From contig NZ_PVZG01000001.1 of assembly GCF_003002065.1 (NCBI RefSeq), forward strand, positions 310,001-374,000: DNA of 64,000 nucleotides. The letters run 5' to 3'. The notes under the pieces were generated by a model. That model was not told the origin of the DNA, searched no databases, and worked only from the letters and a program-made list of their open reading frames with translations. This DNA is from Pseudosporangium ferrugineum (lineage in GTDB: Bacteria; Actinomycetota; Actinomycetes; Mycobacteriales; Micromonosporaceae). Made by a program: the position numbers and the translations under genes. Below, piece after piece: positions 1 to 8,975 of the stretch. How positions within the stretch are numbered: the stretch's first letter is position 1; each line of letters begins with the position of its first letter.

Positions 1-1
1 G

Positions 2-307
2 CTGCTCGGCCTCCGCGCGCTGTTCTTCCTGGTGAAGGGCCTGCTGGACCGCCTGGTCTACCTGTCCACCGGGCTGTCGCTGATCCTCGCCTTCATCGGC
101 GTCAAGCTGGTGCTGCACTGGCTGCACGAGGACGTGTGGCACGACGCGCCGCAGATCAGCACGCCGGTCTCGCTGGGCGTCATCCTGGTCGTGCTGGTGG
201 TCACCACGGTGGCGAGCCTGCTGAAGACCCGCAGCGATCCGTCCGCCAAGGCACACGCCGGCAGCCTGCGGGCCCGCTCCGCGCAGGACGACCACGCCGA
301 CCACTGA
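2..307 (+). CDS. TerC family integral membrane protein (C-terminal part)
   Basis: The reading frame is open from the window edge, so the gene starts upstream; a GTG at 32 is internal. The visible 101 residues begin LLGLRALFFLVKGLLDRLVY, which resembles the last part of TerC/Alx proteins, and contain two hydrophobic spans (LVYLSTGLSLILAFIGVKLVL and VSLGVILVVLVVTTVASLL) separated by a short charged loop with ISTPVSLG. The tail is hydrophilic and His/Asp-rich (QDDHADH). TerC proteins are polytopic membrane proteins linked to tellurite resistance and metal (often manganese) homeostasis; which ion this one serves cannot be judged from the fragment. A strong terminator hairpin follows 19 bp after the stop. 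Confidence 0.85.
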   Translation: MLGLRALFFLVKGLLDRLVYLSTGLSLILAFIGVKLVLHWLHEDVWHDAPQISTPVSLGVILVVLVVTTVASLLKTRSDPSAKAHAGSLRARSAQDDHADH

Positions 308-326
308 GCCTTCACCCAGGACACGG

Positions 327-356
327 AAAGACCCCGGCGACGCTGCCGGGGTCTTT
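327..356. terminator. Bidirectional rho-independent-type terminator
   Basis: A perfect 12-bp inverted repeat (AAAGACCCCGGC / GCCGGGGTCTTT, loop of 6) lies between the convergent TerC gene and the small minus-strand gene. The A-rich and T-rich ends let it work in both directions. Confidence 0.85.
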
Positions 357-376
357 CGCGTCCGGGGGTGGCACCG

Positions 377-622
377 TCAGGCGGGATAACCGCCGGCACC
401 GGCGCGCGTGCGCTGGCGTTCGTAGTCCTGGTGGTTGAGGATCGCGCGGATCTGCGCCGTCTCGGCCTCGTCGTGCCGGCCGAGGATGAGGTCGAGCTCG
501 GCGCGCTCGGCCGGGGTGCGGAAGGCCGCGAGCTCGGCGCTCAGCTGCCGGTGCGCCCGCCGCTGCACGCGACGGTTCGACAGGTTCACGCGTACGTCCT
601 GGATCCTGTTCTTGAGGGGCAT
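377..622 (-). CDS. Small basic hypothetical protein, 81 aa
   Basis: An 81-residue, Arg/Gln-rich soluble protein with no signal peptide or membrane segment and no domain I recognise. The first half (NRIQDVRVNLSNRRVQRRAH) is strongly basic and the middle (AELAAFRTPAERAELDLILGR) looks helical with acidic residues. It has an ATG start with a GGAGAC element upstream, and it ends just before the shared terminator at 327-356. Small unstudied proteins of this kind are common in actinomycetes. Function unknown; that it is a gene rests on start, ribosome site and clean flanks. Confidence 0.6.
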   Translation of the reverse strand: MPLKNRIQDVRVNLSNRRVQRRAHRQLSAELAAFRTPAERAELDLILGRHDEAETAQIRAILNHQDYERQRTRAGAGGYPA

Positions 623-730
623 CGTCCGTCTCCTTACGGAAAGTGATGGCGGAAGCCTCGTAGCTCCCGCCTACCAGGTTCCTGGCTCCGGACTACTGCA
701 ACAAATCAACCAGGTAAAACATTCGGTGCA

Positions 731-773
731 AGAGTGACCCGGGCCACCGAAATGCTGTAGCCCGGGTCACTCT
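731..773. terminator. Terminator hairpin after the M4 protease gene
   Basis: A perfect 14-bp inverted repeat (AGAGTGACCCGGGC at 731-744, its complement at 760-773) with a 15-base loop lies 60 bp downstream of the protease stop on the minus strand. The rest of 623-832 holds no gene; it is also the upstream region of the 81-aa gene. Confidence 0.8.
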
Positions 774-832
774 CCGTTGCCTATTGGCTGGTCAGGGCGC
801 CCCGGTGTTTTGCACCACAGCGGAGCAAAATC

Positions 833-3064
833 TCAGAGGCTGAGCGTCCAGCTGTTGAGGTAGCCGGTGTCCTGGCTGTACACGTCCCTGACCTGGAGCT
901 TCCAGGCCCCGTTGCCCGCCTCGCCGGACAGGTTGACGGTGTACGTGGTCTTGACGTTGTCCGCGCTGTCCGAGCTGCTGCTGTTCTTCAACCGGTACGC
1001 CGAGCCGTCCGGCGCGACCAGGTCGATCACCAGGTCGCCGCGGTACGTGTGGACGATGTCCACCGTGACCGTGGACGTCGCCGAGGCGTTGCGCCCGCAG
1101 CTGCCGATGGTGACCGTGCTGGTCACCGCGGACCCCGCGTCCGGGATGGACACGTCGTCCGGGTTGGTCCCGATGCAGTTGCCCGGCCCGGTGCCGGTCA
1201 CAGTCAGCGTGTACGTGGTGGTGCGCGTCGCCGAACCGGTCCCCGTGACGGTCACCGGGTAGGTGCCGCCCGGCGTCTGCACCGTCGTCGAGATGGTCAG
1301 CGTCGACGACGAGCCGGAGGTCACCGAGGCCGGGCTGAAGGTCGCCGTGGCCCCGCTGGGCAGCCCCGAGGCGCTGAGCGCGACGGTCTGCGCCGAGCCC
1401 GCCGTGGTGGCGGTGGTGATCGTGGTGGTGGCCGAGAGGGTCGGGGCGACGCTGCCGGCCGCGGGCGACGCCGCGATCGAGAAGTCGTCGGCCGGGTTGC
1501 CGCCGCCGGTGCAGGTCGCCTCGCCGCTCTGCGCCGGCACGCTGATCGCGTTCCACGCCGCCTTCACCGTGTTGAACTCGGTGCAGCTGTTCGGGTAGAG
1601 GTTCTTCGCCGCGTTCAGGGTGGCCGTACGGATGTTGGCGTACTTCCAGGTCGAGGTCTTGGCCTGCATCGCGTTGTAGTAGATCTCGCCGGCCTTGCGG
1701 ATGGAGATGCCGGCGACCGACGACGAGTTGCAGGTCGGGCTCGCGGGCTGGCCGTTGGTCGGCGCCGAGCCCTCGGCGACCAGGTAGAACCAGTGGTTCA
1801 GCGGGCCGGCCGCGGCGTGCACCTCGGTCGACGGGATCGAGGTCGACCAGCAGTTCGGGTCGCCGGCCAGCGAGGGGTTGTACATGTAGCGGATCGGGCC
1901 GTCACCGACCAGGTCCACCTCCTCGCCGACGCTGTAGTCCGGCGGGTCCAGGGGGCTGTTCGCGTACGCCTCGGTCAGCGCGCCGAAGATGTCGCCGGTG
2001 GCCTCGTTGATGCCGCCGTTCTCGTTGCCGCTGCCGGCGCCGCCCGGGGTGAACTGGAAGACCGCGTGGCCGAGCTCGTGACCCACCACGTCGATCGGGG
2101 TGGCCTGGCGGGCGTTGTCCTGGCTGTGGCCGAAGTTGACGTACGAGCCGTTCCAGTACGCGTTGACGTCGTTGAGCCCCACCCGGATCGGCGGGTTGTT
2201 GCCGTTGCCGTTGATGCTGCCGCGGTTGAACCAGGCACCGAGCATGTCGATCTCGCGCTGGGCGCCCCACATCGCGTCGACGCAGGCGGTCTCGAGGTTG
2301 GTACCCGAGCCGTTGCCCCAGGCGTCGTCGGTGCCGGTGTACGCGCTGCCGTTCTGCCCGCCGCACTTGAGGCCGGGGCGGGTGGTGTCGGTCATCGAGT
2401 ACGAGGAGCCGGAGCCGGACGTGGTGATGCTGACGTTGCCGTAGTAGTAGCCGTTGCCCGTACCCTCGCGGACGTAGTCGACCTGGTCGGCCACCGTGCC
2501 GGTGTGCGCGTCGACGAAGACGTGCAGGTTGCTCGGCCTGCCCTGGGCCGTACGCCCCTCCACGACGGCCTCGTAGACCAGCTTCGGGGTGCCCCAGGCG
2601 AGCACCTTGAGCTCGGGCGTGGTGGCGGAGTCCACCGTGGCCAGCCGGGCCCGCGCGGTCCGGGCGGCCTGCCCGGCGGTGACCGTGGCGGCGGTGCCGA
2701 CGGCGATCGGGGCGCTCTGCGCGACCGCGGTGTCCTTGACCGCGCCCGCGGCGTCCGTGGTGACCACCACGTCGCCGCCGACCACGTCCAGGCCCTTGAA
2801 GGCACGGGCGTACGTCACGTACTGCAGCCCGCGCGTGCCCTGGACGACGCCGGTGCGCCGGAGCGTGTCGCCGTCGGCGCGACGCAGCAGCGACGCCGTG
2901 CCGGCGCTGCCGACGAGCCGGTCGGCGGACGACGCCGCCAGGGCCGCCGGTGCGGGTGCGGGGCTGGGGGCCTGGGGTTGCGCCGAGGCCGGCGACGCGG
3001 CCAGGGTCAGCGCGGCGCCGGCGGCGAGCGCCGCCGAGGCCGAGATGAGTTTTCTACGTCCCAC
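833..3064 (-). CDS. Secreted M4 (thermolysin-type) metalloprotease with C-terminal P domain
   Basis: Preproenzyme of 743 aa. Residues 1-29 are a signal peptide; about 40-200 form the FTP/PepSY-type inhibitory propeptide; the catalytic domain runs from about 205 to 520. The zinc motif HELGH is at 329-333, followed by the GGINEATGDIFG segment that supplies the third zinc ligand (Glu), and the downstream HAAAGPLNHWFYL carries the catalytic His of the family. After it come a Ser/Thr/Ala-rich Ig-like segment (about 527-620) and a proprotein-convertase P domain (about 630-743, ending GYLNSWTLSL). Such enzymes degrade extracellular protein and self-process. The GTG start at 3064 is chosen because AGAAGGAG sits just upstream and the signal peptide begins there. 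It lies downstream of, and in the same direction as, the frameshifted LAL regulator; control by that protein is only possible. Confidence 0.95.
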   Translation of the reverse strand: MGRRKLISASAALAAGAALTLAASPASAQPQAPSPAPAPAALAASSADRLVGSAGTASLLRRADGDTLRRTGVVQGTRGLQYVTYARAFKGLDVVGGDVVVTTDAAGAVKDTAVAQSAPIAVGTAATVTAGQAARTARARLATVDSATTPELKVLAWGTPKLVYEAVVEGRTAQGRPSNLHVFVDAHTGTVADQVDYVREGTGNGYYYGNVSITTSGSGSSYSMTDTTRPGLKCGGQNGSAYTGTDDAWGNGSGTNLETACVDAMWGAQREIDMLGAWFNRGSINGNGNNPPIRVGLNDVNAYWNGSYVNFGHSQDNARQATPIDVVGHELGHAVFQFTPGGAGSGNENGGINEATGDIFGALTEAYANSPLDPPDYSVGEEVDLVGDGPIRYMYNPSLAGDPNCWSTSIPSTEVHAAAGPLNHWFYLVAEGSAPTNGQPASPTCNSSSVAGISIRKAGEIYYNAMQAKTSTWKYANIRTATLNAAKNLYPNSCTEFNTVKAAWNAISVPAQSGEATCTGGGNPADDFSIAASPAAGSVAPTLSATTTITTATTAGSAQTVALSASGLPSGATATFSPASVTSGSSSTLTISTTVQTPGGTYPVTVTGTGSATRTTTYTLTVTGTGPGNCIGTNPDDVSIPDAGSAVTSTVTIGSCGRNASATSTVTVDIVHTYRGDLVIDLVAPDGSAYRLKNSSSSDSADNVKTTYTVNLSGEAGNGAWKLQVRDVYSQDTGYLNSWTLSL

Positions 3065-3153
3065 GCTCGTACTCCTTCTCTCGACCCGGTCCGGGCGAGG
3101 CCTGGGCGCGCTGTCCCGGGGTCGGGACGCACCAGGCTGACTGAGCAGTGACG

Positions 3154-5930
3154 CTATGCATCGACGACGGTCACCGAATCAGGGAAAACCCTTGTCGGTG
3201 CCGCGCCCAGCCGCTGGGACAGCTGGGTGCACGAGCGCACGCCCAGCTTGCGGTAGACCCGGGTCAGGGTCGCCTCGACGGTCTTGACGCTGAGGAACAG
3301 CCGGGTGGCGATCTCCCGGTTGCTCGCCCCGTCGCGCACGAGCCCCGCGATGCGGGCCTCGGTGGAGGTCAGGCCCAGGTCGGACGGGGGTGCGGCGGTT
3401 CCTTCCGTACGCGCCAGCGCCCGTTGCGCCTGCTCGGCCCACGGCTTGGCGTCCGCGGCGAGGAAGAGGGTGAGCGCCGCGCCGAGGGCGAGCCGGGCGG
3501 CCGCGTACCGCCGCCGGCGCCGCTCGGCCCCGCCCTGCACGAGCAGCGCGTGAGCCTCCTCCAGCGGCTGGCGCACCCCGGCGAAGTACCGCGCCGCCGC
3601 GGCCGACAACGCCACCGCCGAATCGGCCCTCCCCTGCTCCGAGAGCACCACCGCGGTGGCCCGGTCGAGGTGCGCGCCTTCGCTCGAGGCCGCGGTCAGG
3701 GAGCCGCGGTAGCCGTCGAGCGCCGCGGCCGCCTCCTCGTGTTCCCCGAGCGCGGCCAGCCCGCCCGCGAGATCGCCCTGCCAGCGCACGATCATCGGGT
3801 CGGCGGCGACGGTGCCGAGGTCGCGCAACCGGCGCAGGGTGGCCACCCCCGCCCGGGTGTCGCCGGCGCGCAGCTGCGCCTGGCCGAGGGCGTGCAGGTT
3901 CCGGCACAGGTAGAGGCTGTCGCCCTCCTGCTCGGACGCACGTACGCCCCGCGCGGCGTAACCGGACGCGGCGGCGAGGCTGCCTCCCGCGAGCTCGGCG
4001 ACGGCGGCCGTGTACCAGGTGGGGCCGGGGCTGAGGCCGGCGTGCTGGGCGGCGGTGACGGCGCGGTGGGCGTACCGCAGCGCCTCGCGGCAGCGGCCCG
4101 CCCGGGTGGCCACCTCGGACAGGCTGCGCAGCACCTCGACCAGGGCCTCGCCGGTCCGGTCGCGCCCGGCGACGGCGAGCAGGGCGAGCAGCTCGGCGCG
4201 GGCCTCGTCCAGCCGGTCGTCGACCATGGCGAAGCGGGCCGCCAGGTAGCGCGGGCTCAGGTGCAGCCACCCGGGCACCTGCGGCGCCGGCAGGGACAGC
4301 GCCCGCCGCAGGGTGCCGGCCCACTCCGGCTCGCCGCGCAGGCGCTGCACCTGCGCGAGCGCGCTGAGGGCCATCGCCTCGGTCGCCGGGTCACCGGCCG
4401 TACGGGCACCGGCGGCCGCGTCGGCGGCGCAGACGGCGGCGGTCCCGGCGTCCCCGGCGATCATCGCGGCCCAGGTGAGCCGCAGCCGCACCGGCGCCAG
4501 CAGAGCCGGGTCCTCGCCCGCGTCGGCGAGCGCCCCCGCGAACATCTCCCCCATGTCGGCCAGCGCCTGACCGGCGAGGTCGAGCAGCACCAGCCGGGCG
4601 CGGACCCGGTGGGCGGGCGGGGCGTCGGCGGCGGCCAGCACCGCCTCGGCGGCGCGGCCCGCGATCGCCGGGACGCCCGCGGTGGCCGCGGTCCCCGCGG
4701 CGGTGACCAGCCAGGCGAAGCGCTGTGCCGCGAGGCTGCGGGGACAGCGGTCGGCGGCGAGCAGGTACAGCTCGGCGGCTGTACGCCCGGCGCCACGCCG
4801 CAACGCCCGCCCGGCCGCCTCGACGAGGTCGCGCGCCACGTCGGCGTCCGGCCGGCCGCTGCGCAGGGCGCGGTGCCGCACCGCGACCGTCTCGTCCAGC
4901 GCGGTGTTCGCCAGCACGTCGTGGACCCCGGCACGGCGGGCGGCCCCCGCGTCCTCGGCCAGCACGGCGGCCAGCGCGGGCGGCGTGAAACGGACCGCCT
5001 CGCCGTCGCGCGCCACGATCCCGGCTCCGCGGCGAGCCACAGGTCGCGCTCCGCGTCCTCGTGGCCGGCGCGGACGAGCACGGTCACGGTCGGCTCGGTG
5101 GCCAGCGCGGCGACCAGCAGGGTTCCGGTCACCGCGGCGGGCAGCGCGGCGAGGCGGCGGCGCAGCAGGGCGCGTACGGACCCCGGCAGCGGCGCCGGCC
5201 GCCACACCGGCCCCGGCACCACCGAGCCCAGCGCCAGCGCCAGGTACGGGTTGCCATCGCTGGCCTCGTGCAGGCCGGCGGCCGTACGGCAGGACAGCCC
5301 GCGCGCCTCCAGCAGCGCCGCCAGATCGTCCGGGCGCAACGGCGGCACCAGCAGATCGGCGACCGGCGCCGGGCACAGCCGCGCCGCCCGGTGCCGTCCC
5401 GTCCCGCCGGGGAGGAACTGGGCCGCGACCACGCGGACCCGCGGTCCCGGGCGCCGGCGCATCGCGAAGCCGATCAGGTCGGCCGACTCGGCGTCGAGCC
5501 ACTGCACGTCGTCGAGGAGCAGCAGAACGGGCTGGTTGCGGGCGCAGTGCGCGAGCAGTCCGGGCAGCACCAGGCGGCGCACCTGTGCCGGGGCGCCGGA
5601 GCGCGGGCCCACACCCCGCCGGAGCTGCGCGAGCGCGGCCCGGTGCGCCGGGGGCAGGGCGGCGACGGCGTCCGGCGGCAGCTGCGCGACCAGGTCGGCG
5701 ATGCCCGCGTACGGCAGCGAGCGCTCGGCCGCCGCCGGCCGCGACCGCACCACCAGCTCGCCCCGCGCCGCGGCCGTGGCGGCCACCGCGTCGAGCAGCG
5801 CCGACCTGCCGATCCCCTCGGGACCGTGCAACGCCACCCCGCCGCCGGCGGCGAGCCGCGCCTCCACGGCAGCGAGCAGCGGCCCCCTGCCGAACAGGGT
5901 GGCCGCCGCGGGCCGCGCGCCGGTGTCCAG
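3154..5930 (-). pseudogene. LAL-type LuxR family regulator, interrupted by a one-base frameshift
   Basis: Two adjacent reading frames together make one large ATP-binding LuxR regulator of about 925 aa. The upstream frame has a P-loop (GPEGIGRS) near the start, a Walker B segment (VLLLLDDVQWLD) and the AAA-type region. The downstream frame has the TPR-like middle and the C-terminal LuxR helix-turn-helix (LTSTEARIAGLV...SNREIATRLFLSVKTVEATL). The break lies at about 5024-5028: adding one G on the coding strand (GCGGAGCCGGG to GCGGAGGCCGGG) restores LWLAAEAGIVARDGE, typical of the family. It may be a true inactivating lesion or a sequencing error. The start is uncertain. A GTG at 6059 would put the upstream terminator hairpin inside the gene, whereas a CTG at 5930 has a strong GGGGGAG site and gives the usual short lead into LFGRG; I chose the latter. 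Confidence 0.8.
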
Positions 5931-5972
5931 GGCCGTCTCCCCCGGTGAGAGCTGATCGGGGTCCCAGCCTAA

Positions 5973-5990
5973 GGAAACCTTCCGGTTTCC
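5973..5990. promoter_or_regulatory. Perfect inverted repeat upstream of the LAL regulator
   Basis: GGAAACC-TTCC-GGTTTCC, a 7-bp dyad with a 4-base spacer, lies about 45 bp before the favoured CTG start. It may be an operator for autoregulation or the stem of a leader. Function is inferred from position only. Confidence 0.4.
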
Positions 5991-6027
5991 ATCAACACTT
6001 GTGAATGTATCCGTTCCCGGACACGGT

Positions 6028-6060
6028 GGTGGCGCGGCCCTCGCCCAGGACCGCGCCACC
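6028..6060 (-). terminator. Terminator after the Ala/Glu-rich anchored protein
   Basis: A perfect 10-bp inverted repeat (GGTGGCGCGG / CCGCGCCACC, loop 13) lies 14 bp after the stop codon of the 6075-6848 gene. Confidence 0.7.
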
Positions 6061-6074
6061 TGACCCGCCCGGGA

Positions 6075-6848
6075 TCAGTCCTGCGACTTGCTGCCCTTGT
6101 CCTTGCCGGCACCCGCGTCGGCGCCCTGCTCCTCGGCGCCGGCGTTGTCGTCCGCACCGGCCTCGTCCGCACCGGCGTTGTCACCGGCGTCCGCACCCGC
6201 GGCGGCCTTGGCGTCGGCGAGCGTCAGGCACGCGGCCAGCAGGCCCTCGCGCGCGGTGATCACCGCGGCGTCGAGGTCCTCGGCGTTGCCCTGCCCGGCC
6301 TCGTCGCCCTGCTCCCCGGCGCCGGCCGCGCCCTTGTCGCCGGCCTTGCCCGCGCCCCGCTCCTCGCCCTCGCCCATCTTCTTGGCCCACCGCTTCGCGA
6401 TGGCCCGCTTGACGCGCTTGGACTTCGGCTCGGCCGCGGCCTTCCCGCCGGCACCGGCCTCTTCCTTCCCGGCGTTCCCCGCCTCTTCCTTGCCCGCGTC
6501 CCCGGCGGCCTCCCCCGCGGCGGCGGCCTGGTCGATCGCGAACTGGTCGCACGATTCCTCGAGTGCCTGCGCCGAGGCGGCGGCCGCCTCGTTGGCGCCC
6601 ATCTGCTGTTCCGGCTGCAATTTCTCGCCGTCGCAGATGACCGCGCCCGCGTCGATCTCGAGCTTCTCGCAGCCGGCGATGTCGAAGTTCTGGCCGTCCA
6701 CCACCACGATCTCCGCGGCCTTCGTCTGCTCGCCGGCGGAGGCGAACTGCAGGCCGGTGATGCCGCCGGCCACCAGCACCCCGGCGAATACCGCGGCACC
6801 GATCGCCTTGCGATTGACTCCGGTACCCCGTCGCTGACGCAGCCTCAT
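6075..6848 (-). CDS. Secreted or anchored Ala/Gly/Glu/Lys-rich protein, unknown function
   Basis: A 257-residue protein starting MRLRQRRGTGVNRKAIGAA, followed by one hydrophobic segment (AAVFAGVLVAGGITGLQFA), so it is either secreted or held in the membrane by its N-terminus. A short ordered region follows with two Cys-containing elements (IAGCEKLEID and AVICDGEKL), then a long low-complexity part built of GKEEAG-type repeats, a basic patch (KSKRVKRAIAKRWAKK) and an acidic GADDNAGAEEQ tail. The ATG at 6848 is preferred over earlier starts because CGAGGAG precedes it and the signal segment follows directly. The composition suggests a flexible cell-envelope protein. No family recognised; no partner suggested by the neighbours. 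Confidence 0.7.
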   Translation of the reverse strand: MRLRQRRGTGVNRKAIGAAVFAGVLVAGGITGLQFASAGEQTKAAEIVVVDGQNFDIAGCEKLEIDAGAVICDGEKLQPEQQMGANEAAAASAQALEESCDQFAIDQAAAAGEAAGDAGKEEAGNAGKEEAGAGGKAAAEPKSKRVKRAIAKRWAKKMGEGEERGAGKAGDKGAAGAGEQGDEAGQGNAEDLDAAVITAREGLLAACLTLADAKAAAGADAGDNAGADEAGADDNAGAEEQGADAGAGKDKGSKSQD

Positions 6849-7138
6849 CACCACTCCTCGTCGTCGCTCATCAATGTGCGTTCGGGAGTCGATACGGGAC
6901 CGGGGCACGACAAGGTTCATCCCGGGGACGAAATTCCGCGGTTCAATTTCGGACGGATTAATTTCGATTCTTTTCGCGGGGCGCACGGGACGCCGGGTGG
7001 CCGGTCCCTGCCCGGCGGGTCAAGGATGGGAGACCTACGCCCCGGGCTCCTGGGGCCCGGGCGCCGCCCGCAAGCTCGCCGCCCCGGACGGGTGGCTCCT
7101 CGGCGGACGACCGTCCGCACACGCACTATGCTCGGGGA

Positions 7139-7924
7139 ATGAGCAGGATGACCAGCGCACCGGCGCCCGCGCCGTGGGGTCACCGTTGCCTCTCCTACGA
7201 CGACCCGGCCGCCTTCGAGACGGCCGCGCACGACTTCCTCGCCGAGGGGCTCGCCGCCGGGGAACGGGTCTGGTACATCGCCGCCACACCGCCGAGCGGC
7301 TGGGAGTTCCAGCCGGAGCTGATCACGCTCGGTGACCACTATCGGCTCGACGGGGTCGTCGACCCGGATGAGGGCGTCGCGGCGTACGCGGCCGTGACCG
7401 AACGCGCCCTGGCGGAGGGCCGCACCGGGTTGCGGGTCGCCGCCGACGCCACACCGCTGGTGCGCACCGCCGCGCAGCTCGACGCGTTCGCCCGCTACGA
7501 GCACCGCGTCGACCGGTACATGCGCGACCACCCGTTCTCCGCCCTGTGCGGCTACGACCGCCGGGCGCTCGGCGTGGCGGCGTGCGACGAGCTGGCCTGC
7601 CTGCACCCCGAGTCCGACGCCCAGTTCCGGCTGTACGCCACCCCGGCCGAGGTGGCCGACGCGGGGCTGGCCGGCGAGCTGGACGACGCCAGCCGCTCGC
7701 TGCTCGCGCTGGCCCTCGACCGCGCCGAACCGTCGCCGGCGGCCGGCGAGCTCGTCATCGACGCGACCGGCCTGACGTTCATCGACCACAACTCCCTGCT
7801 CGACCTCGACGCGTACGCCCGCCGCCGCGGCCTCACCGCCGTCCTGCGCACCCGGCTGTTCAGCGCCGCGCACCTCGCCGAGCTGCTCGACCTGCCCAGC
7901 CTGCGCGTGGAGCGGGCCGGATGA
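7139..7924 (+). CDS. MEDS-domain protein with C-terminal STAS-like domain
   Basis: A soluble 261-aa protein. Residues about 14-165 match the MEDS (DcmR sensory) domain, with RCLSYDDPAAFETAAHDFL, GERVWYIA and the FARYEHRVDRYM region. Residues about 185-258 are STAS-like, with LVIDATGLTFIDHNSLLDL. In classic anti-anti-sigma STAS proteins the motif reads DSSG and a serine is phosphorylated; here it is DHNS, so the usual acceptor position is Asn. The stop overlaps the start of the next gene (ATGA), so the two are translationally coupled. Inference: it is the antagonist partner of the MEDS-HATPase protein encoded next, in a partner-switching module whose sigma factor is not in the window. Confidence 0.8.
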   Translation: MSRMTSAPAPAPWGHRCLSYDDPAAFETAAHDFLAEGLAAGERVWYIAATPPSGWEFQPELITLGDHYRLDGVVDPDEGVAAYAAVTERALAEGRTGLRVAADATPLVRTAAQLDAFARYEHRVDRYMRDHPFSALCGYDRRALGVAACDELACLHPESDAQFRLYATPAEVADAGLAGELDDASRSLLALALDRAEPSPAAGELVIDATGLTFIDHNSLLDLDAYARRRGLTAVLRTRLFSAAHLAELLDLPSLRVERAG

Positions 7925-8886
7925 GGACGGGCGCGGCGGCCGGGCACCACGGCTACTTCCACGCGGCGTTGCAGTACGCCACCGACGACGAGCTCCTGGC
8001 CGTCACCGTGCCGTTCCTGCTCGGCGGCGTCGAGGCGGGCGAACCCACCGTCGTGGCGTTCGGCGAGCGCACGGCGGGGCTGGTCCGTGCCGCGCTGCCG
8101 GCCGGCTCCGGCGTGGAGTTCCTGTCCGGCGGCGACGCGTACGCCCGCCCCAGCGCGACGATCCGCTCCTATCGCCGGCTCCTCGCCCGGCACGTCGCGG
8201 CGGGAGCGGCCCAGATCCGGATCATCGGCGAGATGCCGGCGAAGGCGTTCGGCAACACGTGGGACTGGTGGGCGCGCTACGAGGCGGCCATCAACCACGC
8301 GTACGACGACTTCCCGCTGTGGAGCATGTGCGCGTACGACTCGCGGACCACGCCGCCCGGAGTGCTGGCCGACGTCGCCCGTACGCATCCGCGCTTCGCC
8401 CTCCCCGGCGGCGGGCACCGGGTCAGCCCGGCGTACACGGAACCCCGCACCTACCTGAGCGAGCCCCGCCCGCCGGTCCCGGACCCGCTCCAGGCCGGCC
8501 CGCCCACGGTGACCCTCGCCGGCCCGACCCCCGGCGAGGCCCGCCGGGCCATCCACGCGGCGGATCGCGGCCGGCTCCCGGCGGCGGAGGTCGACGACCT
8601 GGTGGTCGCGGTCAGCGAAACGGTCACCAACGCCGTCCGCTACGGCCGCGACCCGGTGAGCCTCCGCGTCTGGGGCGGCGACGACCGCATCGTGGTCACC
8701 GTCACCGACGCCGGCCCGGGCCCCAAGAACCCGTTCGCGGGCCTCCTCCCGGCCACCGACTCGGCAACCGGCGGCCGCGGCCTCTGGATCACCCACCAGG
8801 CCTGCAACCACGTCGCCGCGGCCCCCGACGACCGCGGCTGGACGATCCGCATGATCGCCGGCAACCCCGCCGTCCCCGCCGCCTGA
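7921..8886 (+). CDS. MEDS-domain anti-sigma factor / HATPase (RsbW-like) regulatory protein
   Basis: A 321-aa soluble protein. Residues about 8-180 are a MEDS sensory domain (HHGYFHAALQYATDDELL, YRRLLARHV, RIIGEMP, WARYEAAINHAY). Residues about 205-315 are a GHKL/HATPase_c_2 domain: N box LVVAVSETVTNAVRYG, G1 box VTDAGPGP, and G2-like GGRGLWITHQ. Such RsbA-type fusions act as anti-sigma factors or serine kinases in general stress control. The ATG at 7921 overlaps the preceding stop and is preferred over longer upstream starts that would run through the first gene. The duplicated MEDS domain in two coupled genes implies both respond to a related signal. Confidence 0.85.
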   Translation: MRTGAAAGHHGYFHAALQYATDDELLAVTVPFLLGGVEAGEPTVVAFGERTAGLVRAALPAGSGVEFLSGGDAYARPSATIRSYRRLLARHVAAGAAQIRIIGEMPAKAFGNTWDWWARYEAAINHAYDDFPLWSMCAYDSRTTPPGVLADVARTHPRFALPGGGHRVSPAYTEPRTYLSEPRPPVPDPLQAGPPTVTLAGPTPGEARRAIHAADRGRLPAAEVDDLVVAVSETVTNAVRYGRDPVSLRVWGGDDRIVVTVTDAGPGPKNPFAGLLPATDSATGGRGLWITHQACNHVAAAPDDRGWTIRMIAGNPAVPAA

Positions 8887-8975
8887 CACCGGCCATCCCC
8901 TGCCCGTCGCCGCCGGCCGCCGGCCCCGGCAGGCTTCGCGACGGCCATGCCGGTGCGCGTCGCTCCCGGTCACGG

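Noticed and set aside
1049..3151. Long plus-strand open frame opposite the M4 protease
   Set aside because: Arg/Gly/Val-rich translation typical of antisense shadow in GC-rich DNA; the minus strand has a clear family match and RBS.
3148..5955. Long plus-strand frame opposite the LAL regulator
   Set aside because: Low-complexity composition with no domain; the other strand is a recognisable regulator.
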